From NCBI GenBank assembly GCA_036444215.1, contig JAZGAA010000049.1, positions 1-9,081 on the forward strand: a DNA stretch of 9,081 bases, written 5' to 3'. Below, one piece after another: positions 1 through 5,676 of the stretch. The notes under the pieces were generated by a model. It ran no database searches. It was given only the letters and a program-made list of their open reading frames with translations, and was not told where the DNA came from. The position numbers and the translations under genes were made by a program. Position 1 is the stretch's first letter, and each line of letters starts with the position of its first letter. This stretch comes from CAJVXI01 sp036444215 (GTDB lineage: Bacteria; Patescibacteriota; Minisyncoccia; UBA6257; UBA9933).

Positions 1-1209
1 GGCAGTTTCATTATCACGAATTTCTCCAATCATTATCACATCAGGATCCTGCCGAAGAATCTGGCGCAAACCAGAGGCAAAATCGTAACCGATCTCCGGC
101 CTTACTTGTGATTGATTTAAACCGTCAATAAAATACTCTACCGGATCTTCTAAACTGACAATATTAATATTGTCTTTGTTAAGCAGCTGTATTATCGCGT
201 ATAAAGTTGTGGTCTTACCAGAGCCAGTCGGACCGGTTATTAAAATCATTCCATACGGCTTTTCTATTCCTTCTTCAATTATTCTAAGATTTCTGTCAGC
301 TAATCCCAACTCACTTAATCCTTTAAGACCAACTTGAGGATCAAGGACTCTGATGGCGGCTTTTTCGCCAACAGGAGTTGGAAAAGTTGAAATCCGGAAA
401 TCAATATCCCGACCAAAAATAATACTTCGGAAACGACCGTCTTGAGGGATTCGGGTTTCATCAATTTTTAAATTTGAAAGAACTTTAACTCTGGAAACAA
501 GCGGTTGATGAAGTTCAATCGGCAAAGAAGAAACTTCCTGGAGCTCACCGTTAATTCTAAAACGTATCCTTAATCGGTTTCTTTGGGGTTCAATATGAAT
601 ATCAGATGCCTTTAACCAAACCGCCTCTTTAAGAGTAGAGGCGACAATTTTAATAACCGGAGCCTCTTCAGAAACTGCCACTCCTTCTTCTAACTGGATA
701 ATTTTTTGTCCGGAAAGTAATCCTTTGCCAGGCTGAAGATTTAAAGATTTAATCGCTTTTTCAACTTCGCCTTGGAAAGGTGAATAACGTCTTAAAATTG
801 TTTCCCAAACCGATAAAGTAATCAAATAGACCCCAAGATTAACTTTAAGTTGTTTGGCAATGAATTTTAAAGCACTTTGGGCCTTGGAATCATCTGGATT
901 AAGCATACCAACCACCAAAAGCTCATTAGAACGACTAATGGGAATTATTTTATAGTTGCGGACAGTTTCTTCAGGGATAGTTTTTAGAATTTCATCGCTA
1001 ATTTCCTCAGGTATTATTTTTTTATAAGGAACATTTAAAAGTTTACTTTTAATTCCAGCAACGACTTCTTCATTTGCTAATCGACGCTCGTAAATTAACA
1101 TCTCGGCGCTTTGCCGAGTTAAAGAAGATTCTTGAAGGATTTTTTTGGCTAATTCTTCGCTGAGCAATCCTTGTTTGGTTAATTCATTAATAAAAGTTTT
1201 ATTGTCCAT
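1..1209 (-). CDS. pilB: Type IV pilus extension ATPase, PilB/GspE family (3' part cut by window edge)
   Basis: Hexameric cytoplasmic ATPase that powers pilin polymerisation at the inner-membrane platform. The 403 visible codons read without a stop to the left edge, so the C-terminus is missing; family members usually have about 560-580 residues. Residues 1-150 fit the GspE/PilB N-terminal domain. The core starts near the ASDIHIEP segment (201-208). Walker A is GPTGSGKT at 326-333, the Asp box is SLEDPVEY at 352-359, and Walker B is around DVIMIGEIRD at 390-399. The His box and the zinc-binding C-terminal part would lie outside the window. The start is ATG at 1209; the frame stays open upstream to a TAG but offers no other ATG, and there is no Shine-Dalgarno sequence. 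It is the last gene seen in the pilMNO operon, separated by 106 bp from the gene before it. PilB is preferred over the retraction ATPase PilT because PilT lacks the long N-terminal domain. The family call is very secure; the PilB versus GspE name rests on the pilMNO context. Confidence 0.95.
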   Translation of the reverse strand, partial: MDNKTFINELTKQGLLSEELAKKILQESSLTRQSAEMLIYERRLANEEVVAGIKSKLLNVPYKKIIPEEISDEILKTIPEETVRNYKIIPISRSNELLVVGMLNPDDSKAQSALKFIAKQLKVNLGVYLITLSVWETILRRYSPFQGEVEKAIKSLNLQPGKGLLSGQKIIQLEEGVAVSEEAPVIKIVASTLKEAVWLKASDIHIEPQRNRLRIRFRINGELQEVSSLPIELHQPLVSRVKVLSNLKIDETRIPQDGRFRSIIFGRDIDFRISTFPTPVGEKAAIRVLDPQVGLKGLSELGLADRNLRIIEEGIEKPYGMILITGPTGSGKTTTLYAIIQLLNKDNINIVSLEDPVEYFIDGLNQSQVRPEIGYDFASGLRQILRQDPDVIMIGEIRDNETA

Positions 1210-1315
1210 GCCAATGTTGTTTAAATTTATGATAGAGCTTCGCTCATCTAATGGGGTAAAGGTTTTCTAGTAAAATTTCCATCACTTATCAGTTCGAAAA
1301 TTTTAAGAAATTCCT

Positions 1316-1603
1316 TTACGGCATAAATGGATTAGTTCTAGTACTAGTAGTCACGCTTAAAGAAGGAATAATTTGCTGAAGAATATCATAAATAGGGTGA
1401 CTAAAAAGTCTTTGAGGGTCAAATTCTATATTGGCTAACTGACTTAGAGATTGGACACGAATTGGAAGCACTACCTCAATTAAAGGTAGTTGAGTAAAAA
1501 ACAAATAATAAATTACCGTGCCGAGTAAAGCAATAAGAAAGATATTAATCACTATAGCAAACCAATTTATTTTTCTTTTTTCTTCCTCAATGATGATAGC
1601 CAT
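1316..1603 (-). CDS. Small one-pass membrane protein of the pilus operon, possible PilP stand-in
   Basis: A 95-residue protein with no family I can name with certainty. The N-terminus is a charged cytoplasmic patch (EEEKRK, 6-11). One membrane helix follows at about 14-36, then a short outside segment that starts PLIEVVLP and ends in RTNPFMP (89-95). It sits between pilO and pilB, where many pilus operons have pilP. PilP proteins carry a basic-Asp/Asn-Pro-Phe motif in the mature part, and the C-terminal R-T-N-P-F resembles it. However, there is no lipobox and no room for the PilP beta domain. The ATG at 1603 lies just past the 8-bp repeat array that ends pilO, with no Shine-Dalgarno. The last codons come from an ACTAGTACTAG-like stretch. 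Operon position, membrane topology and codon use support a real gene; its function is open. Confidence 0.72.
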   Translation of the reverse strand: MAIIIEEEKRKINWFAIVINIFLIALLGTVIYYLFFTQLPLIEVVLPIRVQSLSQLANIEFDPQRLFSHPIYDILQQIIPSLSVTTSTRTNPFMP

Positions 1604-1609
1604 AAATTT

Positions 1610-1641
1610 AGTTAATTAGTTAATTAGTTTGTTAGTTAATT
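1610..1641. repeat. 8-bp tandem repeat, four units of AGTTAATT
   Basis: Four consecutive 8-bp units begin at 1610, 1618, 1626 and 1634. Three are exactly AGTTAATT; the third is AGTTTGTT. The array fills the gap between pilO and the next gene, and the pilO stop codon (complement of 1636-1638) lies inside the fourth unit. On the minus strand each full unit holds a TAA. Because 8 is not a multiple of 3, the TAA moves through different reading frames. The ten bases AGTTAATTAG recur at the stop of the DsbA-like gene (7425-7434). Confidence 0.9.
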
Positions 1642-2202
1642 TGTTTGATAATACGTATCAACCATTATTGTGTATAAAAATATATTTTGACCGGGTACGC
1701 CAACAGACTCTATCTTCAAATCAACTAAATCCATTAGTCGGATATTACTCTCCAGTTGTTTAAGAAATGTTTTAAGCGACTCGTAATTTCCGGCTAAACG
1801 AATATCAAATCTTAAAGTTCCTAATCCCTTAATTAATTTTGAATCAATTGACGGTTTAATCGCTAACTGCCGTAAGGTAAGTGATTGAATAGATAAAAAA
1901 TTATTTTCTGCTAAACCGGTAACTTGAGCAATTGCCTGTGGCACAATTTGTTCGGTTGGTAAAATTGAAGAAATTGTTTCTTGTAAAAGACCTATATCTT
2001 GATATTCGGCAAGTAACTTTTGGACTTGTTCCACAGCTAATTCCAGCTGCTCTTTTACTTCTTGTTGAGCTGCTAATTCTGAACGTTTTTCTCCAATATC
2101 TCCATAGGCCGGCTTAATAAAAGAAGTATAAACAATTAATGCCACAATAAATAAAAATATAGATACGGCGATGCTAATTAATCTTTTGGTTGAAGCTTTC
2201 AT
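1636..2202 (-). CDS. pilO: Type IV pilus inner-membrane platform protein PilO
   Basis: PilO pairs with PilN in the inner membrane and forms the alignment complex that links the motor to the growing pilus. The 188-residue protein has the usual order: a short basic N-terminus, a membrane helix at about 7-27, a coiled coil at about 33-70, and a ferredoxin-like C-terminal domain. A family-typical LP..Q..PQAI..V segment starts at 81, and the strand-helix stretch LRFDIRLAGNYESLKTFLKQLE lies in pieces over 130-151. Length matches the family. Its ATG overlaps the pilN stop by four bases (2199-2202), which implies translational coupling. The last two codons and the stop lie in or next to the 8-bp tandem repeat, so the C-terminal tail may have been set by that repeat. 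Membership is supported by architecture and by order after pilM and pilN more than by strong sequence motifs. Confidence 0.9.
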   Translation of the reverse strand: MKASTKRLISIAVSIFLFIVALIVYTSFIKPAYGDIGEKRSELAAQQEVKEQLELAVEQVQKLLAEYQDIGLLQETISSILPTEQIVPQAIAQVTGLAENNFLSIQSLTLRQLAIKPSIDSKLIKGLGTLRFDIRLAGNYESLKTFLKQLESNIRLMDLVDLKIESVGVPGQNIFLYTIMVDTYYQTN

Positions 2203-2747
2203 AATGAAAATATTTCTGGTTTTAAAATTAGGTCTATTATAAAACTGACTGAACCTTCTTTTAACTGGGAATCCTTAAGAAAAACCTGTTCTGTTTGATG
2301 GCTTAACCGGAGTAATTCTAACTGCTCTGCCAAAACTTTATAAGAAGAAGATAAGCCCGCAAGCTTCACTTCTCTATCTTTTATGGATAAATCCATTGAA
2401 ATAAAATAAACGTCTTGATGAGTGTTCTCTTCTAAAAAATCAAAAATATTAGAAGCCGCAATATGAGAATTAAATAATTTCTGAATATTTGCTAATTGAG
2501 AATAAAATTCGGTTAAATTTTTTTGCTCTCCTTCGTCAATTTTTTTATTAAGCTCGGAAATTTCTTGCTCAACTTTTTTTATTTGCGAATTAAGATAAGG
2601 CCTATAACCGAGCAACATACCAAGATAGATAAAAACCATAGCGCTAAAAACAATAATTGCCAAAAGCAAAATCCGCCAAGGCAAACCAACAGGCAACTTC
2701 TCGGCTTTTAATTCTTGTTCAAGAAGAGATTGGTTGTGTTGAGGCAT
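2199..2747 (-). CDS. pilN: Type IV pilus assembly protein PilN-like (no INLLP motif)
   Basis: PilN is the bitopic membrane partner of PilO; its cytoplasmic tail normally docks on PilM. The 182-residue protein has a cytoplasmic N-terminus of about 24 residues, a membrane helix at about 25-47, a coiled coil at about 53-90 (IKKVEQEISELNKKIDEG) and a C-terminal alpha/beta domain (about 95-180), as in the family. It starts three bases after the pilM stop and overlaps pilO by four bases, so it is in the middle of a tightly coupled operon. Oddly, the conserved N-terminal I-N-L-L-P motif that inserts into PilM in characterised systems is not visible; the tail reads MPQHNQSLLEQELKAEKLP. No other start restores it: the next bases upstream are the pilM stop. 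PilN identity therefore rests on architecture and position. Confidence 0.87.
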   Translation of the reverse strand: MPQHNQSLLEQELKAEKLPVGLPWRILLLAIIVFSAMVFIYLGMLLGYRPYLNSQIKKVEQEISELNKKIDEGEQKNLTEFYSQLANIQKLFNSHIAASNIFDFLEENTHQDVYFISMDLSIKDREVKLAGLSSSYKVLAEQLELLRLSHQTEQVFLKDSQLKEGSVSFIIDLILKPEIFSL

Positions 2748-2750
2748 ATT

Positions 2751-3815
2751 TTATATAAAATCTCTTATTCCAAGTCCAATGCTTACCGCAAAAATTGGGC
2801 CTAATTCTTTAATAATTGGCTCAATTTCCGGAGAATAATTGACTTGGGAAAAAGAATTGCCGATAATCGTTGTTAAGCCAATTTGTCTTTCAAAATATTG
2901 AGCAATTCCCAAAAGATTAGCGCCGCCTCCGGCTAAAATAATTCGTTCAATTTTAGAGCCGGAATTTTTCTCATAATTATCTTTAGCTCGTTTTGCTTCA
3001 CTAATTATAGCATCTAAAAAGGGAATGGTTAATGTGGATAACTCATAATCACCCCCTGTCCCTATAAGACCCTTCTGTTTTTTGAGTTCTTCAGCACGCC
3101 GAATATTAATATTTAAACCGCTGGCAATTGCTTGAGTTAGAGAACCACCGGAAAAATCTGTCTGACTATTGAATTTTAAAGAACCTTGATCGGTAACGGC
3201 GATATTGGTAGAACGAGCACCGATATCAACAAGTAAGGTCGGCGTCGGATCATTAACAATTAAAGCTCTTACTAGAGCTAAACTTTCAACCTCTAAGGCC
3301 CGAAGTTTAAGGCCGGCTAATTTAAAAATATTCTGGTATTTCCGGATTTGTTCATTTGGCACAGAAATCAAAAGAATCTGCTGCTTAGTTATTCCCTGTT
3401 CATTTTTTCGCTTTCCAACCGGCAGCCAATCAATGGTTACTTCTGAGGCAGGTAATGGAATATATTGCCGAACCTGATATTTCATTGTTTTAGTAATTTC
3501 CTGAGTCGGCATCTCCGGCAACTCCAATAAAGTGATAAAAGCCGAAAAAGCGGGGATGGAAGCAATAACATCGCGAGTTTTACAATTTAACTGCCCTAAA
3601 AGAATCTTTAAGAATTTGGCAGCCTCCTGATCCATTATTTTTAAAGAACTGGTCTGAAGAGCATTATTTAAACGCTCTAAATGACCGTAGCTTTCCAAAA
3701 AACCATAAGTATTGAGTTTTGGTTTTGTGGATGTCTTAATAATTTCAACCGCCTTAATGGAAGTGGTGCCGATATCAATACCGAGATAAGATTTAGCTTT
3801 AAAAAAATTAAACAT
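2751..3815 (-). CDS. pilM: Type IV pilus cytoplasmic actin-like ATPase PilM
   Basis: PilM is a cytoplasmic actin/FtsA-fold protein that binds the PilN tail and couples the ATPase motor to the membrane platform. The 354-residue length is typical. The nucleotide-binding motifs appear in order: phosphate-1 loop LGIDIGTTSIK (11-21), phosphate-2 loop LLVDIGARSTNIAV (194-207), and the adenosine motif IILAGGGANLLG (292-303). The SIPAF segment (87-91) and the QVRQYIPLPASEV stretch (114-126) are also family-like. It is the first gene of the operon, with pilN three bases downstream. The ATG at 3815 follows a leader of about 90 bases made of TAGT-type repeats, and a promoter is predicted upstream of that leader. 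Nothing is missing or broken. Confidence 0.97.
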   Translation of the reverse strand: MFNFFKAKSYLGIDIGTTSIKAVEIIKTSTKPKLNTYGFLESYGHLERLNNALQTSSLKIMDQEAAKFLKILLGQLNCKTRDVIASIPAFSAFITLLELPEMPTQEITKTMKYQVRQYIPLPASEVTIDWLPVGKRKNEQGITKQQILLISVPNEQIRKYQNIFKLAGLKLRALEVESLALVRALIVNDPTPTLLVDIGARSTNIAVTDQGSLKFNSQTDFSGGSLTQAIASGLNINIRRAEELKKQKGLIGTGGDYELSTLTIPFLDAIISEAKRAKDNYEKNSGSKIERIILAGGGANLLGIAQYFERQIGLTTIIGNSFSQVNYSPEIEPIIKELGPIFAVSIGLGIRDFI

Positions 3816-3823
3816 ACATAATT

Positions 3824-3878
3824 TAGTAAACAGGAACTAGTAAACAGGGAAGTTCTTAGTTATTATTTCCTAGTTACT
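3824..3878. repeat. Irregular ~14-bp repeat array in the pilM leader
   Basis: Four units each begin with TAGT, at 3824, 3838, 3857 and 3871. The first two share TAGTAAACAGG exactly (3824-3834 and 3838-3848). The last two share a related core (TCTTAGTTATT at 3854-3864 against TCCTAGTTACT at 3868-3878). Unit starts are 14, 19 and 14 bases apart. The array would be transcribed as the untranslated leader of pilM from the promoter proposed at 3914-3942. Confidence 0.75.
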
Positions 3879-3906
3879 TTTGAAATTTGAGCTTTGGCAT
3901 TTGACA
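3879..3906. repeat. 7-bp tandem array of TTTGRNN units upstream of comF
   Basis: Four consecutive heptamers read TTTGAAA, TTTGAGC, TTTGGCA and TTTGACA, with a decayed fifth unit TTTTATA after them. Each unit contains a hexamer close to the bacterial -35 consensus TTGACA. The second unit's TTGAGC lies 17 bases before a perfect TATAAT. The array abuts the ~14-bp array on its left. Confidence 0.75.
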
Positions 3907-3915
3907 TTTTATAAT
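3887..3915 (+). promoter_or_regulatory. Predicted sigma-70-type promoter of comF
   Basis: The -35 is TTGAGC (3887-3892, four of six consensus bases), the spacer is 17 bases, and the -10 is TATAAT (3910-3915, six of six). Transcription would begin near 3921-3923. Since comF starts with ATG at 3923, the message would be leaderless or nearly so, which fits the lack of a Shine-Dalgarno sequence. The -10 lies in the 12-bp palindrome TTATAATTATAA (3909-3920). Confidence 0.6.
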
Positions 3916-3942
3916 TATAACAATGTCCTTATTTTTAATCAA
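3914..3942 (-). promoter_or_regulatory. Predicted sigma-70-type promoter of the pilMNO-pilB operon
   Basis: On the minus strand the -35 is TTGATT (3942-3937, four of six), the spacer is 17 bases, and the -10 is TATAAT (3919-3914, six of six). It uses the other half of the palindrome that carries the comF -10, so the two promoters overlap and face opposite ways. The -35 lies inside the comF coding region. Transcription would start near 3907, giving pilM a leader of about 90 bases. Confidence 0.5.
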
Positions 3943-4681
3943 AACAAAGAATACCATCCTTGATATTCTCTTCCCTCCACTCTGTATAAATTGTCATCGG
4001 CACTTGACGCGGACCAACGCGGACAGCACGCGGACTAACACAGACAAACAAAAGTATGAAAATTTTATTTGTCGTGATTGTTATTCTTTAATTAAACTTA
4101 ATAATACCATTTTTTGTCCGGTTTGCCGAGCCCGATTAGCCCAAAACAATACCTGTCACAGCAATTCTTATCTCTTAGCTGCCGCCGGAAATTATTCTGA
4201 CCCGATTCTTCAAAATCTAATACATTATTTCAAATATAAATATTTTGACGGCCTAACTCCGCTTTTGGGCGGATTACTTATAAAATATCTTGGTTATATA
4301 GACCCTAAATTCTATATTCTAAATTCTAAATCCTATATTGTAGTCCCTATCCCCCTTCACTCCCAGCGAGAGCGAAAACGAGGTTTTAATCAGGCAGAAT
4401 TATTAGCGGAATTTATAGCTAAAAATATGAACATAGAATTAATTGAGGGATTGAATCGGATTAAAGACACCGAATCGCAAAGCAAACAAAAAAATCAAGA
4501 AGCTCGCAATAAAAATATTGTTGGTTGTTTTAAGATAAGAAACCCCGAATTAATCAAAGGAAAAAATATTATTTTAGTTGACGACGTTTTCACCTCCGGC
4601 GCCACTATGAACGAAGCGGTAAGAGTTCTAAAATCTTATGGCGCTAAAAAAATTATTGCTTTAGTTCTGGCAAAAGCCTAG
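3923..4681 (+). CDS. comF: ComF/GntX family competence protein (phosphoribosyltransferase fold)
   Basis: ComF proteins are cytoplasmic, have an N-terminal zinc finger and a PRTase domain, and are needed for uptake of transforming DNA. In this 252-residue protein the cysteine pairs are C21/C24, C50/C53 and C65/C68. The VVPIPLH...RGFNQAE block, typical of ComF, lies at 140-159. The PRPP-binding loop LVDDVFTSGAT is at 218-228. Two stretches look inserted: residues 28-42 (LTRTNADSTRTNTDK region) come from a 10-bp DNA repeat between the first two cysteine pairs, and 128-139 come from a 7-bp repeat just before VVPIPLH. Both stay in frame and both fall in likely surface loops. It is transcribed divergently from the pilus operon, which fits a DNA-uptake role. 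The stop overlaps that of the convergent exchanger gene. The family call is very secure; activity on a particular substrate is not known for ComF. Confidence 0.95.
   Translation: MSLFLIKTKNTILDILFPPLCINCHRHLTRTNADSTRTNTDKQKYENFICRDCYSLIKLNNTIFCPVCRARLAQNNTCHSNSYLLAAAGNYSDPILQNLIHYFKYKYFDGLTPLLGGLLIKYLGYIDPKFYILNSKSYIVVPIPLHSQRERKRGFNQAELLAEFIAKNMNIELIEGLNRIKDTESQSKQKNQEARNKNIVGCFKIRNPELIKGKNIILVDDVFTSGATMNEAVRVLKSYGAKKIIALVLAKA
4007..4047 (+). repeat. 10-bp degenerate tandem repeat inside comF
   Basis: Four units occur in a row: ACGCGGACCA (4007), ACGCGGACAGC (4017, one base longer), ACGCGGACTA (4028) and ACACAGACAA (4038). The stretch is clearly richer in G+C than its surroundings. It encodes the Thr/Arg/Asn/Asp-rich linker between two zinc-finger cysteine pairs. 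The third unit contains a TAA out of frame. In the units where the same place falls in frame (4025 and 4046) the codons are AGC and AAA. Confidence 0.85.
4305..4339 (+). repeat. 7-bp tandem repeat inside comF, five units
   Basis: Five heptamers in a row: CTAAATT, CTATATT, CTAAATT, CTAAATC, CTATATT, beginning at 4305, 4312, 4319, 4326 and 4333. They encode residues 128-139 in the loop before the VVPIPLH strand. The TAA of the CTAAATT form would be in the comF frame only in units 2 and 5, and exactly those two read TAT instead. Confidence 0.88.
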
Positions 4682-5676
4682 AATATTATCTGCACAATTA
4701 CGAATAAAACATAAACGCTAATCAACACTGTTCCTTCGCGGCGGCTGATGAGGTCACGGGTCCGAAGAAATAAATTGGCCAGAAACAAAACCAAAACCAT
4801 TGCCGCAGCGCTAATCCAGAATGACGTTGAATCAACGATTTTAATCGGGCTTATCAATGCGACTAATCCCAAAATCCAAGTAGAGTTAAAAGCGGTGGCT
4901 CCGAATAAATTACCAAGCGACAATCCTTCATGTTTTCTTAAAGCCGCCCTGATTCCAAAAGATAATTCCGGTAGGGTGGTGCCCAAAGCAATAATGAAAA
5001 TACCGATTAGCATCTCGGAAATTCCAATTTTTAAAGAAATCGTCTCAGCGCTGTTCACTACGAAAAAAGCTGAGACCAAAACAACGCCAACTGACGCAAT
5101 AAATACAAGCAAATTCTTGAAAAAATATTTGAGATTTAATCCGTCGGCTCGGCGCTCAAAATGATTAATAAAAGAAATCCAAAAACTTTTCCGGTGTTCA
5201 AAAATTTCTTTAAGATGAAAAAGTCGGGCCAAATAAAGAAAAAAGAGTATTATTAAAATTAATCCATCAAGCCGGGAAAGCTCTAAGTCAAGGAGTAAAA
5301 TCACCGGGGAAATTCCTATAAAAAAAGTAATCCAGGTTTTATGATGATGAGAAGGCGAACTTCTGTCAATCACCAGTGATGATTTAGAAATTAAAACCAC
5401 TAAGCCAAGAACTAAACTTAAATTTAAAATATTAGCGCCAAAAATATTCCCCAAAGAAATTAAGGGTTCGCCGGAAAAAGCCGAATTAAGACCAATAGCA
5501 AATTCCGGCAGAGTGGTTGCGAAAGACATCAGAATAAATGCCAGAGCGAATTCGGAAACATTTAAAAAATGGGCCATCCGAATAAGCGAGCGCACCACAA
5601 AAACTCCGGCCCGAATTAAGACAAAAACCGCTGTTGCTAAAATTAAAAAATTAAGAACGAGTTCGGAGGTAATCAT
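4678..5676 (-). CDS. CaCA-superfamily Na+/Ca2+ (cation) exchanger, YrbG-like
   Basis: An inner-membrane antiporter, probably exporting Ca2+ against Na+ or H+. The 332 residues form about ten membrane helices in two halves. Alpha repeat 1 is SFATTLPE (51-58) with SLGNIFGANILN (74-85). Alpha repeat 2 is ALGTTLPE (230-237) with SLGNLFGATAFN (253-264). The ion-binding Glu (58, 237) and the G-N pairs (76-77, 255-256) are present. In alpha 2 the usual G-S/A-N-x-F-N reads G-A-T-A-F-N, so one conserved Asn is Thr261; alpha 1 keeps Asn82. A His-rich loop (SHHHK, 109-113) and a loop between the halves (about 155-185) are cytoplasmic or external. The start ATG (5676) lies 26 bases inside the end of the reductase gene, so translation is probably coupled. 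The stop overlaps that of comF. Substrate cannot be fixed from sequence. Confidence 0.93.
   Translation of the reverse strand: MITSELVLNFLILATAVFVLIRAGVFVVRSLIRMAHFLNVSEFALAFILMSFATTLPEFAIGLNSAFSGEPLISLGNIFGANILNLSLVLGLVVLISKSSLVIDRSSPSHHHKTWITFFIGISPVILLLDLELSRLDGLILIILFFLYLARLFHLKEIFEHRKSFWISFINHFERRADGLNLKYFFKNLLVFIASVGVVLVSAFFVVNSAETISLKIGISEMLIGIFIIALGTTLPELSFGIRAALRKHEGLSLGNLFGATAFNSTWILGLVALISPIKIVDSTSFWISAAAMVLVLFLANLFLRTRDLISRREGTVLISVYVLFVIVQIIF

Noticed and set aside
1210..1315. Promoter, terminator or small gene in the gap before pilB
   Set aside because: I see only a 4-bp GAGC/GCTC hairpin and AT-rich sequence, with no convincing -35/-10 pair and no frame of note. Read-through from the pilMNO genes is assumed.
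1932..2117. Plus-strand frame opposite pilO, and similar plus-strand frames at 2523-2711, 3205-3477 and 4748-5164
   Set aside because: All are antisense shadows of well-supported genes, with low-complexity or stop-poor translations and no domain.
3824..3878. CRISPR array
   Set aside because: Units are about 14 bp, degenerate and contiguous, with no unique spacers of regular size and no cas genes.
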